From NCBI GenBank assembly GCA_964036295.1, contig OZ038470.1:11065078-11129077 (forward strand): a DNA stretch of 64,000 bases, read 5' to 3'. The stretch comes from Plumapathes pennacea (lineage: Eukaryota > Cnidaria > Anthozoa > Antipatharia > Myriopathidae). This document shows, piece after piece, positions 45,323-58,500 of the stretch (its first letter is position 1; the number at the start of each line of letters is the position of its first letter). Position numbers and translations under genes: made by a program. Below the pieces are notes generated by a model that saw only the letters and a program-made list of their open reading frames with translations, searched no databases and was not told the DNA's origin.

Positions 45323-48300
45323 ATGGCGAGTGTATGTGTGATCTTTCTCGCTTTTGCGAGCGCTTTTATCATTGTGGATATTGCATCCTGCTCAAAAATC
45401 GCGTGTTTCCCGATGTTTGGAGGAAGTCAGTACCTCGTGATGAAACTTATCGGTGAGGAGCTGGCCGATCGCGGGCACGAGGTAAGAAATTTAATAAACT
45501 GTCCAAAAAAAATTTAAATTTGTCCTGTTAACATCCCTCCCCCCGGGCATTTGAACTTTTCGATTTTTGGCGGTCGAATTTCCCACGTTTCCCTCCGCAC
45601 TGCTGTACACAGGCGGCCCAGACTCCGGGGATCTGTCTGTCCGTCACACAGTGATGTTGCGTAACAGAAAATTATAAGGAAATGTATGGGGAAAAGCAAC
45701 GATCTGGATAAGTCGTAAGATTCTGAATGAATTAAAATAAAAGCAGATATGCCTGTTATTTGTGGCTTCTTGAGTCCCTCGTGTCGATTTCAAGCTGCTA
45801 CAAATTTTCTGTGAACAACACAGAAATAGTGGCCACTAATACTGGCCATAGCGGCTTGAAATCGACACAAGGGACTCAAGAGGCCACAAATAACAGGTAC
45901 ATCTGCTTTTATTTTAATTCATTCAGAATCTTACGACTTATCCAGATCGTTGCTTTTCCCCATACATTTCCTTATAATTTTCTGTAACGCAACAGCACTG
46001 TGTGACAGACAGACAGATCCCCGGAGTCTGGACCGCCTGTGTGCTGTACAGAGTCCTGAAATTCGTATTAGTATTGTAAAATACATGAGACGCGGGCTTA
46101 ATCCGCCAGTAAACACGGCTTAACATAAAAAAATTGGCTTGGTAAATCGATAAAATTGATTGCATGATGGGCATCCCCATCCTCTTATATTTAGGAAACC
46201 TCCCCCATCCCCTCAGTAAAGAGTATGATTCTGACACATAACTTTATGTGAGTTGAACCAAGTGAATACTCCCTGGAAAAATGCATGTAACATAGCCTGT
46301 TAGCAGTATGAGAACAGATACAAAATGAAATGGTAAAGCCTTTAGACTTGCCTTGGTCCATAGTAAAAACTTCTCTGTCCAATTGTATAAATTCAGGGGC
46401 AATTTTTCTTTTTCTCCCATTCTATTTTTCTATTTTCTATTTTTTCTTTTTTCATTTTGGTTTTTTTTGTTTCAGGTCTCTTTGGTGGTCTCTTCAAACC
46501 AAAAAATAAAAAAATCTGAGAAGTTGGAACACAAGATCTTCAACATCCCATATGATGCAGGCTACCTTGAAAAGGAAATTATAGGCTATGGCATCAAAGA
46601 GGGCATGTTAAAGATGATGTTAAAGATGACAGATGCATTGAAAGAGACATGTCACAAGCTACTGGGCGATAAAGAGCTGCTTGATAGTCTGAAAGACTAT
46701 GACCTCATGATTACTGATATTGCAATGTTGTGTGCCCCTCTTGTAGCTGATTTGCTGAATATAAAGAGAGTGGAGATCTGTCCAGCTGCCCCTAACGTTC
46801 CTCTGTTATCATACCGTCAGTCGCCCATGCCAGTGTCATATGTCCCAAATCTGATGCTGTCTGGATTTAGTGACAAAATGTCATTTTTACAACGTGTGGC
46901 CAATTTTGCAGCATACATTATGTTTAGCTTTGTCCAAGATGTTATGTTTGCAGCTCCCTATACAAATATGAAGAAAGAATACAACATTAGCCCAGAGAAA
47001 TCTTACCAGGAAGCAGTTGGTGAGGCTGAACTTCTCCTTATCACTGCAGATTTTGCTTTGGAATATCCGCAGCCTCTTATGCCAGGTTTGTAAAGTAAAC
47101 TAATATTAGTATTGACTGCCATCTCCCTCCACCCCTTCGTACAGTATATAGGACTGCCAATTTGGACTGAAAATCTCTCCTGATAACCCCACCCCCTCTC
47201 ATCCTCCTGTCTTCAAATAGAAAGCCCAGCTACCTCTCCCAACTTCACATAAAATTACACATACTTTAGAGAACTCTGAGGAAATAACTGTACAACTACT
47301 ACACTATATGAAAATGATGAGTTGTATTTGACTGTTTAGAATAAAGAAAATGTTACTAGAAATGCGATCATCACAGCCCCCTTGCACTGATGCAGCGATT
47401 TCGATCAAGTGCAATTTTCTGGTAAACTAAAATACTTTTCCTGTGGAAAATCTCTTCACACTAGCACAGGTTTTTGAAATTGGCATTGTCTCAGGTGATT
47501 GCGTGATTTGTTTCCGGCCCACACTAAAAAGATCATTTATACTAAAAAATTAAAGGCTACAATATATTTTTAATTAATGGATAGGATTTTGGGACATTCT
47601 GGTGCAGCTGTAAACACTAATAAATGACCACTGATCCAGAGCGGCTTTGGCCAGAAAACCTATTCAGTACAGTGTAAACACAAGCCCTGAGTCTGAAGCT
47701 GTGGAGGGTACTCATGCAGTAAGGTTTAATACAGGGATGCTTTGCCCCGAGGTCCAAATCCTTATCCTTTCATATATTACCATTTTTGAAAGAAAAGGTA
47801 CCCCAGGTCTTTCACATACTTTTCATTAAAAATGGTACCTTTTTATAGACCTTTCCAAAAATGGTACCCCTTACATATATCTTTCTATAAAATTGAAACA
47901 CAGATTGATTTTCCATTATTGTTCAGAATAACCAAAACTTTGTAAAGTGACACCCCTCCTCCTCTCCCCTTCATCTGTTAAAAATGTCAATAATATTGCT
48001 TCATATAATAATTATATGATAATATTATTATCTGAAAAAGATTTACACAACAAAAAGATGGCTATTTATTGCCTGCATATTAAACCAGGTACAACATGAT
48101 GGGGGATTTTGAAGTTCAAATTGCCTCATAAGAAACTTTTTGATTTTTTGGTGACTGTTTGTGGAATGGTGCTAAATTGGACTATAGGACTACTTATATC
48201 TGGAACCTCTGTATCGAAATACCAGGAATATAGTACTTGTTACTGTATTATTATTATTAATATTTTGTCTTCCTATTAGGAGCCATCATGGTTGGGGCTC

Positions 48301-51066
48301 TAAATGTCAAACAACCCCAGCCCCTCTCCCCTGACATGGAACAGTTTGTTGCAAGTTCTGGGGATCATGGCATTGTGATGGTGTCATTTGGTTCCAATGT
48401 GGCTTCTGCTTTGGACAGAACCTTAGTGGATATGATGTCTGAGGCATTTGGTAAACTCAAACAGAAAGTTGTCTGGAGATGGAAAGGTAAAATCTGCAAT
48501 ATGTACTTCCATATTCAACTTCTTGGAATATCTTGTAAAATACCTGGTCGTCTTGTGAAATCTTGCAAAGATCTTATTGGTAAAATTTTTCTGAAATCTT
48601 GGCTAATCTTGTCAAGATCATGCCTGATCTGATAAGATATTTCCAGAAAATTCTTGCTTGTATCGACAAGATCCTGTCAAGATCTTGTTATGTATTTTTT
48701 AAAGATCTTGCCAACATTTTATTGGGAGATGTTACAGTACAAGATCTTGCCAGAACATCTTGCACGTCTGGAGTGTGAGTTTGCTTGTTTCTTTGTTAGG
48801 AAAGAACTCACTAAGGCTGATCTAATCTCAAGCAAACCTAGAGATTTGAGTTATAGCAGTACACGGGATACATATCATATCAAGATATATATACATATTA
48901 TATATCGTGGTTTCTTCAACAGGGTACATTCCATCCTCTCTCAGTCCCAACATCAAACTCGTGGAGTGGCTTCCACAAAACGATCTTCTCGCGCATCCTA
49001 AAACCAAAGCGTTTATTTCTCATGTTGGACACAACAGCTTGTACGAAGCAGCGTATCGGGGCGTTCCACTTGTGGCCGCTCCACTGTTTGGTGATCAGTA
49101 CTCGAATGCACACAAAGCTGAACACTTTGGTATTGGACTTGCAGTGGATCTAAAGACAACCAGTGCAGAAAAGTTGATTGAAGCCATTGAAAGAGTCATC
49201 TACGAACCAAGGTAACAGTACAGACAAAAAAACGCACCTCACAAATAGATGCGACCTTCTATTGATAGTGTGTACGTGGGGTTGCGCGTATTTTTTCTGT
49301 TCGTTCCATTTATAGTGTGCACGAGCGTTAGTGTTTGTTTCTCCGCGTCCTTGTCATGTGGAGTAAGCGCATTTGTTCTGTTGTTGCATGTGCGTTCCAT
49401 TTGTAGTGTGCACGTGTTTTAGTGTTTGTTTCTCTTCGTCCTTGTCTTGTGGAGTGCGCGCGCATTTGTTCTGTTTCTGTCCGTTCCATTTATAGTGTAC
49501 ACGTGCGTTAGTGTTTGTTTCTCTGCGTCCTTGTCTGGTGGAGTGCACGCATTTGTTCTGTTTCCGTCCGTTCTATTTGTAGTATGCACGTGCATTAGTG
49601 TCTGTTTATTTGCGTCCTTATCTTGTGGAGTGCGTGCGCATTTTTTGTTTCTGTCCTATGCAACCCGTGGGCAGAAGCGCGGTCGTCCGATTTTGTAGGG
49701 AACTCCCCCAGGGAGTTGACGTGTGGTCGGTACCTCGGAATATACAGACTTGACATTAAATATGGAATACCAGGTCACTTTTGCCACTTCCATAGAAGGC
49801 AAGCCACACAGTAACACCACGGCCCCCAGCCTGTACCCTAGGTAGTACACAGTCAACCGATACTGCTCTTTCCGTCGTTGACGTACTCGGACACGTCCGT
49901 CATGGCGGTACACCTCAAACCTGGCTTCATTACTAAATATTACAAGGTGCCAGTGGCCAACCTGCAGACGTCCATGGTCTCTTGCCAGCTGTAATCGCCT
50001 CTGTCGGTGAACTTGTGTCAGGAGAGGTTTCCTCAGAGGTCTCCTAGCCCACAAACTAGTGTTCACCCAACCAACTGTTGAGCAGAGTTCAGGATACAGG
50101 GACATTAATAGCATTCTGCCACTCAGTCCTGAGGGAGGAGGCTGTCCTTGTACGACCACCTATGCACATCCACCTGAGTAATCGATCTTGTCTTCTGGTA
50201 GTTTTGAAAGGATGTCCAGACCGAGGTCTAGGAGTAGGTACACCAGTCTCAGCATTCTCCTCAGGATCTTACTGACCGCTCCTTGCATAATGTTGTACTG
50301 TCCGGCTATGGCCGTTTGTGTGAGGCCACTGTTTCGGAGCGCAACAACCCCATGAGTCACCGCAGCACCCAACTGACGTACCATCACCAAGGAATAACTC
50401 TGTAAAATTTCAGCCAGCTACAACAATGCGTTCAGGAGATATAGATGGAAACATGTTGACCAGCGGTTTTTGTATAGATCACCAAAAAGCGTGCCACAGT
50501 GCTGATGGTATGTTCACTCACCCCACGCATGATTGAAAGCAATGATTGGTCTAAAAATCGCATGCCGGTCAGGTGACATGGTCTACTGTATACAGTATAG
50601 AGCATGTTGTTGCACCATTCAAATGCTCTGAAAACTGACTCTATTTATTTCATCCCGATTAAACAGAAACATATATTCCATATTTAATGTCAAGTCTGTA
50701 GAAATGTCGGCTGCTTTCCTTGCGTCATTGTTTGCGTCGCCTCTTGTATGAGTATGCCGTGAGAATCATGTTTCTCTCTTCAGGTTCAAAGAAAGTGTTA
50801 CTCGGATTTCCCGTCTTTTGAGTGACCGACGACGCACATCAGTTGAAGAATCCGCTGACTGGGTTGAGTACGTGCTCAGGCACGGAGGAGCGCGTCACTT
50901 GAGACCGGAAGTGTTCAACATCCCCTGGTATCAGTTCTACCTGCTTGACGTCATAGCGTTCCTTTTTGCCGTGGTGACTGTCATATTGCTGGTATTATGG
51001 ATGTTCTGTAGATGTGTGTGTCGATTGTGTTGTAGAAGAAGTGAAAGCAAGCCAAAGAAGGAATGA
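45323..51066 (+). CDS. UGT B': UDP-glycosyltransferase, complete, 515 residues, Gln at the catalytic-His site
   Basis: Exons 45323-45481, 46476-47085, 48280-48486, 48923-49211 and 50784-51066 have the same lengths and phases as B. The signal peptide, CFPMFGGSQYLVM (Gln36), DIAMLCAPLV, the UGT signature (WLPQND to DQ in exon 4), the single membrane segment and the KPKKE end are all present. By my reading it differs from B at 13 residues: nine in exon 2, four in exon 4, none in exons 1, 3 and 5. Intron 1 has the long fold-back element, intron 3 the AGATCTTG cluster, and intron 4 the minisatellite and dead Tc1. A likely polyadenylation signal is at 51284. It is presumably an ER membrane enzyme; donor sugar and acceptor are unknown. 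Confidence 0.9.
45604..46050. mobile_element. Long fold-back element in intron 1 of B'
   Basis: Counterpart of 18763-19209 with arms of about 200 bp. It was in place before the duplication. Confidence 0.85.
49255..49660 (+). repeat. About 88-bp minisatellite in intron 4 of B'
   Basis: Four to five units, one more than in B, with TTTCTCTGCGTCCTTGTC and TAGTGTACACGTGCGTTAGT motifs. Copy number has therefore changed since duplication. Confidence 0.75.
49745..50698 (-). mobile_element. Tc1/mariner element, defective, in intron 4 of B'
   Basis: Same TA-flanked CAGACTTGACATTAAATATG ends as in B. The minus strand holds a transposase C-part (49656-50159, FSNEARF) and, in a different frame, an HTH part (50160-50390, GLTQTAIAGQYNIMQGAVSK followed by ILRRM). 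Confidence 0.85.
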
Positions 51067-51283
51067 AAGCATGCCGCAACTCTTCTCCTAAACAGGGTGA
51101 GTTGGGATCACAGGCATTTTATGAGGGAGGGAAGAAGGATGGAGTGTTTCAGTCAAAGTTATTAGAACAGTTTTCGGTTGACTATCGAGACGAGTTGTGA
51201 TTTCTTTGTTTTTGTGCTTGCTTCGCTTTCCGATTTGTCCAAACATGTTTAGCAGCATTCTTCGCCAATCAGGAACAAAAGCG

Positions 51284-51289
51284 AATAAA
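51284..51289 (+). terminator. Likely polyadenylation signal of UGT B'
   Basis: AATAAA about 218 nt after the stop codon, conserved with B. Confidence 0.45.
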
Positions 51290-51974
51290 CCTGAATGCGA
51301 TCTGCTTACCTAAACAAGCAAGTGGCAATGACGTTTTCTCTTATTGACGATTGGTCTCTTCTTCAAATTCAAAGTAAACCAATCACAAATTACTTTAGTT
51401 CCTGGTTGGTTGAAATGTGTTCTTACGGATTCTGTGATTGGCGCTGTAATTACTTTGGTTTTGGTTTTACGAAAGTCGTTGAAAGCTGCTCTGGTGTAGA
51501 GTTTTAGTGTTGGGGGGAAGAAGGCACTTCCTATGATCGACCATACGGGGAGGCTCCGCCTGAAAGGGGTCCCTTTTCAAGCCTCAGGTACAAAACAAGG
51601 TATAAAAAAGCGAAGCTTTTTGGTGTTTGAGCGGCTAACCAAAGGAAAATTGTATTGGCATTTTATAGGAGTTCTAAAACTTGTCCCTTGATTGAGTTTG
51701 CAAGAGTCGCGATGTCGAGTCAAGGCATAAAAAGGGGGCACATTTTTACTGAGAGTTTATAAAAGGGTTACTAATTCGACCCCAAAAGTTTTGTCAAGCA
51801 AGGTTGTAAAATCGGGAACCAATAAAAGTGTTGTTCTGACTTCTTGAATTTTGTAGAGGTCGTCTCAGTTCTCTCGGCAATCTGCTCGACTGGCCCGATC
51901 TTTCGACCGGTGATGCGCGGAATGATTTCTGGTTCATTATAATGGCAGCTTGTTCGAAATCAAACAAAACCCAG

Positions 51975-52345
51975 AATAATGAAACTAGCGCTGTTGACAC
52001 TAATTTGCTTTGTGGTACAGAGTTGAGAACAAGGTGATTCAGTTCCAACACAGCAATTCAAAGAATTTCAGCTCTGTTAGAAAACAGGGCCGTAAGTAAT
52101 TTTTTCGGAATTTGATTGTCTATTTCTCCCGCGGAAATGAATCAGCACCCCCCTGATCTCAACTACAGTGTTGCCCATCTATTATAAAACACAACACGAG
52201 GTGATTAAGGTTCAGCACAGCAATTCAAAGAATTTCAGCTCTGTTAGGGGGGGAGTTCTTCAAATTGCTGTGCTGGAACTGAATCACCTTGTCCTCAACT
52301 CTATACCACAAAGCAAATTAGTGTCAACAGCGCTAGTTTCATTTT
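51975..52345. repeat. Inverted repeat upstream of C', with T run
   Basis: 51980-52080 (GCGCTGTTGACACTAATTTG to AATTTCAGCTCTGTTAG) reappears inverted at about 52250-52342 (CAAATTAGTGTCAACAGCGC). A poly-T run follows at about 52350-52377. In unit 1 the second arm is absent and a G run stands there. It lies within 200 bp of the start codon of C'. Confidence 0.7.
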
Positions 52346-52534
52346 TCTGTTTTTTTTTTTTTTTTTTTTTTTTTTTTGATTTTGAACAGGCTGCTACCCA
52401 CCAGAGGTTATTTTCCTCTCTCGCCTGTTAATTGAGTACCGAAGGTGCGAGAACAACCTCTGGTACGAGGCTGTTATCTTCACTTTGGTCTAGTTCTCAG
52501 TCTCCTTTGGCTTGTCCGACACGTCAGCTCTGTC

Positions 52535-55500
52535 ATGGTTGTGTCTTTAATGTTTCTCGCTTTTTTCTGCTTATTAATCACAAGCTTTGAAGTATCCTGC
52601 GCGAAAATTGCGTGTTTCCCGATGGAGGGAGGAAGTCATTACCTCGTAATGAGAAATATTGCTGAGGAGTTGGCCGATCGTGGACACGAGGTACTAATCA
52701 GGAATACAGATTCGCACATGGTGGCTCACCCAGAGCATGCATTGACTTGCACAAAATTAAACGCATCTGTCGTCGTGTCGAACGACTCTGATGCGGTCAA
52801 GGTCAAACATCGGCCAAACATTTACGGACTTATTCTGTAAGCACAGTGCCTTCACATTAGAATTTGCTGTGATACTGATGAAACATTGGTTTGACTGTAT
52901 TTCTGTAAAAAGTTACGGAGAGAGGTTTGAATCCTTTGGTGCAGCAGTTAGGTTGTAGTATTGTACTAAAGTGTATTTTAATGTGTACAGAGAAATTTGT
53001 CCAACTTGTAAAATAGGGCCCGGTCGCACTGGGAAACTTAGTCGATAATAACTCAGCATCGAGAGCAATACGACGGCTTCTTCAGTGTTTGGTAGCGACT
53101 TGCTAACATTTATTTCTGGTGAATGATGCAAATGTCGATATTTATGTCGTTAAATTTACGGAGCGACCGGAGCCATATACATACACACTTGTAATTGTTT
53201 TATTGCATTGGCCCCAAGCGTTTTGTGATATTGATGGAACATTGCGGCCGGATTTTGCTAATGACGAATTAATTCAATTATCGACGGCTTATAAAACTGC
53301 AGCGATCATGATCGTAGCGATGGCTCGATTGCTCAGTTATCGCCTTATAATCCCTGAACGTGTTTTTTAACGACAGAATAGAAACATAGCTTTAAGCTGG
53401 TGTTATACTGGTCGATTTGCAACGACGATTTGCAACGCCGATTTGCTCCAAATCCACATAACGGTGCTGCAAGTTTTTGAATCGCTTTCAAAAACTTTCA
53501 ACGCGTTGCAGCACTGCAAACATCGCGAAAAATTGTTCGCAATGGGGTGTTACACCTCAACGATTTTTAGCGCAACATCACATCGTTGCAAATCGTCGTT
53601 GCAAATCGACCAGTGTAACACCACCTTTAGGCCTAGACGCGTTGTTGTGTGGAAACTGATTAATTACAATAAGTTTTTCCGGTCCACCACCCCGCATGGA
53701 CATTACTATTAAATTTAAGGCCCCGTTTACACTAGAGCGAATTTATCTGGATTCGAGGCATTTGTTTCCGGATTTGTGAAAGCGTTTACACTGGTTTTTA
53801 TGAATCCGGGATCATTTTTATTGACTCCGGAGAGAAAACTAATCCGGAATCGAAAATGGGAACTTTGTATCCGAAACAGTTTTCAAGTGTAAACGGGGCC
53901 TAAGAGTTCGGCAAGCTTTGTTTATACTAGAAACGAACCCAGTATCCGCCTGGACGAGTTATTCGGCAGATGGATAAAATCAATTGGAAACCAATTTTGA
54001 CGAATAGCCTCAGTGGTTATCGTGCGCCCGTCATTCGCCCCTAGGCATTAAAATTTGCATCACATTGAACTTTATTGTCCTCTTTTATCTTGTTTTCAAG
54101 GTCTCTTTGGTGGTCACTTCAATCCAACGAATAAAGAAATCTGAGAAGTTTGAACACAAGATCTTTAACGTCCCATTGAATGAAGATTACATTGAAGAGA
54201 ACATCACAAGCAAATGCATAAAATGGGGCGTATCACAAACGGCATGGAAGATGACAGAACTCCAGGCATTGATATGCGACAAGCTCCTTGGTGATAAAGA
54301 GCTGCTTCACAGCCTTAAAGAGTATGACTTGAATATCAGTGATACTGCGATGTTATGTGCCCCTCTTGTAGCCAATATACTGAAAATTAAGAGAGTGGAA
54401 GTCTGCCCTACCGCACCAAATGTCCCACGGTTAGTATACCGTCAAATCCCAATGCCAGTTTCGTACGTTCCAAATCTGGTGCTTGGGTTCAGTGACAAGA
54501 TGTCGCTTCTCCAACGCGCGGCCAATGCTGTAGCATACGTCGCATTTAGCTTTGTTAGAGATGCTATGATTTCAGCTCCGCTGATTAAAACTTTGGAGAA
54601 GAAATACAACATTAACCAGGAGACATCATTCCAGGGTGGAGTTGGGGAGGCTGAACTCGTCCTCATCACCGCAGATTTTGCTTTGGAATATCCTCAGCCT
54701 CTTATTCCAGGTAATTGTTAAAGTCCGTTAGTTTCAGCAAATGTTTATACATGACGTTTGGAGGATATAAAATAAAATAGGTTATATAGCTAATATACAG
54801 CACTTAGGTACCTGTAGTTTAAACCTTTCATTCCCAGGAGTGTAATACAACCAGAACTAGGTTGACTGTGTCGGCGTGGTGGAAGACGAACTGGTGTATC
54901 AACTGTGTGTTGATTAGGGTAATGGAACGCCGTGAAAGAGACAATAGCTGACGTTTCGAGCGCTAGCCCTTCGTCAGAGTTAATGACGAAGGGCTAGCGC
55001 TCGAAACGTCAGCTACTGTCTCTTTCACGGCGTTCCATTACCCTCATCAACACACAGTTGATACACCAGTTTGATTCCCAGGAGTGCACAACTCCAGTAT
55101 TTTCCGTTCAATCTCTCACCAGAGATATATCGTACAGTTTGGAGAACTTGGCTTCTGACAGCTTCATATTTCCTCGCCAAAAGTAGTTTATTGTTTCTAT
55201 AGTCTGTGTGATCGTACGGGTGACTGTTGTTGTTTAGTTGTTAACAGTGACTAGGTTTCTACTTAATAAATTTCCACTGGTTTGCCGTGGTGTGGACTCT
55301 TATTTACCACGGCAAACTAGTGGAAATTTGTTTTTTACCACAACATTTAGAAATATACAGGAAACTTTCGTTGTATTTCGCTGCAAAACGTGACATGCTG
55401 GCGTCAGCATCGTTGTCTGGACTCTTATTTACCACGGTAAATCGACCAATCAGAGAGCGAGAAACTTGTGTGTTGTGGTAAAATACCTAATCGGCGTCAG

Positions 55501-58500
55501 GTGATGATATCTATATCTTTGTTCGCTGCTGTTATTGGTCATTTTAGTCTTAATGTGATTGGTTGTCGAAACTCAAAGGGCCGTTCTTGTTCTAAGTTTC
55601 TATTGTTTCAGTGGGTGTTGATGATTAGTACTATAACTGATGCATTCAGTAGAGTCCAGTTTATGTCGTGTGTCCAGGAACACGTGATTCCTGATGTGAC
55701 CCTTTCTGGTCACGACGTGTTTATATGTGCTTATGTTTAGTCTCAGAGTCTTGTGTTCCCCAAACTGAGTTGCCTGGCAAAGTTTGCCATAACTCTGAAG
55801 ATGACTGCCACTCAGGTTTTCGAAACCTCAGCCAAAAACAGCAGTCAATCTGAAGCTGCTATTTTCACCTGGATGATCACACTCGATGAACAATTTTGTT
55901 AATCCCTCATTTCCACATATACTTGTTTAACCCTTTCACGTACTTCCGAGCTCAAAATACAAAATCTCTGTACCATTCATGAAGAAAATGTGTGAGTGAT
56001 GTGATGAGAATTGATTGTCAAATCAATCTTTATCTGAGCAAAGATGTGGCAACTTCTTCATACTGTATGATGTAGTATATCTTTGGTGCAGACTAAAGAA
56101 AAAAAACTAAGTTAGTTACCCTTGGGAGTGAAAGGGTGCAAGTATTGAACAACCATATTGAACTGCCATACATTCAAACTTGAATTGTTCCCTCTTGCAT
56201 TTGTCAATAGGAGCCATCATGGTTGGAGCTCTAAATATCAAACATCCCCAGCCCCTCCCCCCTGACCTTGAGCAGTTTGCTGCAAGTTCTGGGGAACACG
56301 GCATAATAATTGTGTCTTTCGGTTCCGTCGTGGCTACTCACTTGGAAAGAACCCATGTGGATATGATAGCTGAGGCAATTGGTAAACTCAAACAAAAAGT
56401 TGTCTGGAGATGGAAAGGTAAAATGTTTATGGAGCAGATACTGATTTACGTCTTGTAGTGGAGCGGTTTTCAAGTGAGTAAAGTAATTACATGCACTGCC
56501 AATCAGAGAAACTGCAAGAATTACTTTCAACCAAGACAAGGTTTTTTGGTGTTATGTGACGTCATGACGGCCAAGCACATTCTAATAGCAGTGTTCTCGT
56601 CCAACTCTTAGTAAACTCGTCAAATGAAACCTAAAGGTGTGACCACTCAAATGAAGCTCTCAATGAGTACATTCTAATAGTAGTGTTCACACAAATTTTG
56701 TGCGTTTCTAAATTTTCATAGAAACTTGACCAGCGCTTGTTGTCATAATCTAAAGTGGATACTTGGTTTCGATGTTATTCAGTGCCAAGTGCAAATTGCG
56801 TTGAATTTAGAGTTCAGTAGTTTTGAAGAGAGTTACTCAAAGTTTTTTCTTCAATCAAACGTTCCTACCTTATACGTCTTACACGACCAAGGGAATTGAA
56901 TTATATAGCAAGTCAAAAAGTGTAAAGCCACTATATAAGAGACGGAAAGGCAAATTAACGATTAATACCGACTGAATTTCAGAATTTTTAGGTGATCTAG
57001 CTATACTTTGTTTCCTGTTTTTGTTTTTGTTGTTTGTTTGTTTATTTTATTTTATTTTATTTTTCTTTTTTCTTTTTTAGGATACATTCCTTCCTTTCTC
57101 AGTCCGAACATAAAAATCGTGGAGTGGCTTCCACAAAATGATCTACTCGCGCATTCTAAAACTAAAGCGTTTATTTCTCATGTTGGACACAACAGCTTGT
57201 ACGAAGCGGCGTATCGGGGCGTTCCACTTGTGGCCGTCCCACTGTTCTCTGATCAGCACTATAATGCGCGCAAAGCTGAACACTTTGGTATTGGACTTGC
57301 AGTGGATCTGAAGACAACCAGTGCAGAAAAGTTGATTGAAGCCACTGAAAGAGTCATCTATGAACCAAGGTAACGACGCTTTTGATCTCATCACATTTTG
57401 GAACGAAATTCGAAAGACAAAATTGGCACAAACAAGCCAAAAAGGCAACAAAATACCACTTCTTAACATGCCAACAGAAATACACTAACAAGGCACCTGC
57501 ACACTAAATATGCACCAATATGAAACAAACAGAACAAATAGAGGCCCTGTTTATATGAGAAAAAGTTGGCCCGGGGACCCGAGTCACCCTCCTCCTCCAT
57601 GGGCGCGCCAGTATTCATACAATTCTTTATAAGTCGAAGCGAGCGTTTACATGACAAATCACAAGTTGCCTCGAGGCCAGGTTGACCCTGGGGGCAGGGA
57701 CACTTGGTTGATGAAACGCCAACTTTTCTCCATGTCAACACTTTGGCTCGGGAGGGAGGGCCAACTCGCGTTTACGGAACGCTGTTGAAAAACGAAATTT
57801 CGGCATAATCGAAAACACAAGAGCACAGAAATCAACGATAAGACGATCTTTCTTCGGTCTGTCTTTCGTGGGCTTTATAAACTGAAATTTTCCCAGTCTC
57901 CAAACCGAGAGAGCCAGCTTTGACCCGGTTTACCGGGACAACTTTTTTCCATGTAAACGCTCGGTACACTTGACTCGGGGAGGAGGGTGACTCGGGTCCC
58001 CGGGCCAACTTTTTCTCATATATACAGGGTCTCAGAAAGAAACGCTAACGCACGTGCACACTACAAATAGAACGAATAGAAACAACATAAATGCACACAC
58101 TGCACAAGACGAGGACGCAGAGAAACAAACACTAAGGTCCTGTTGATATGAGAAAGAGTTGGCCCGGGGACCCGAGTCACCCTCTTCCTCGAGTCACCCT
58201 GGGCGCGCCAACTATTAATACATTACTTTTATAAATCGAATCGAGTGTTTACATGACAAACCACAACTTGCCTCGGGGCCAGGGTGACCCTGGGGGCAGG
58301 GACACTCGGTTGATGAGAGGCCAACGTTTCTCCATGTCAACACTTTGGCTCGGGAGGGAGGGCCAACTTGCGTTTACGGAACGCTGTTAAAAACAAATCG
58401 GCATAATCGAAAACACAGAGCACAGAAATCAACAATAAAACGATCTTTCTTGGGTCTGTCTTCCGTGGAGTTATAAACTAAGTTTTAAAATTCTTTCGAG

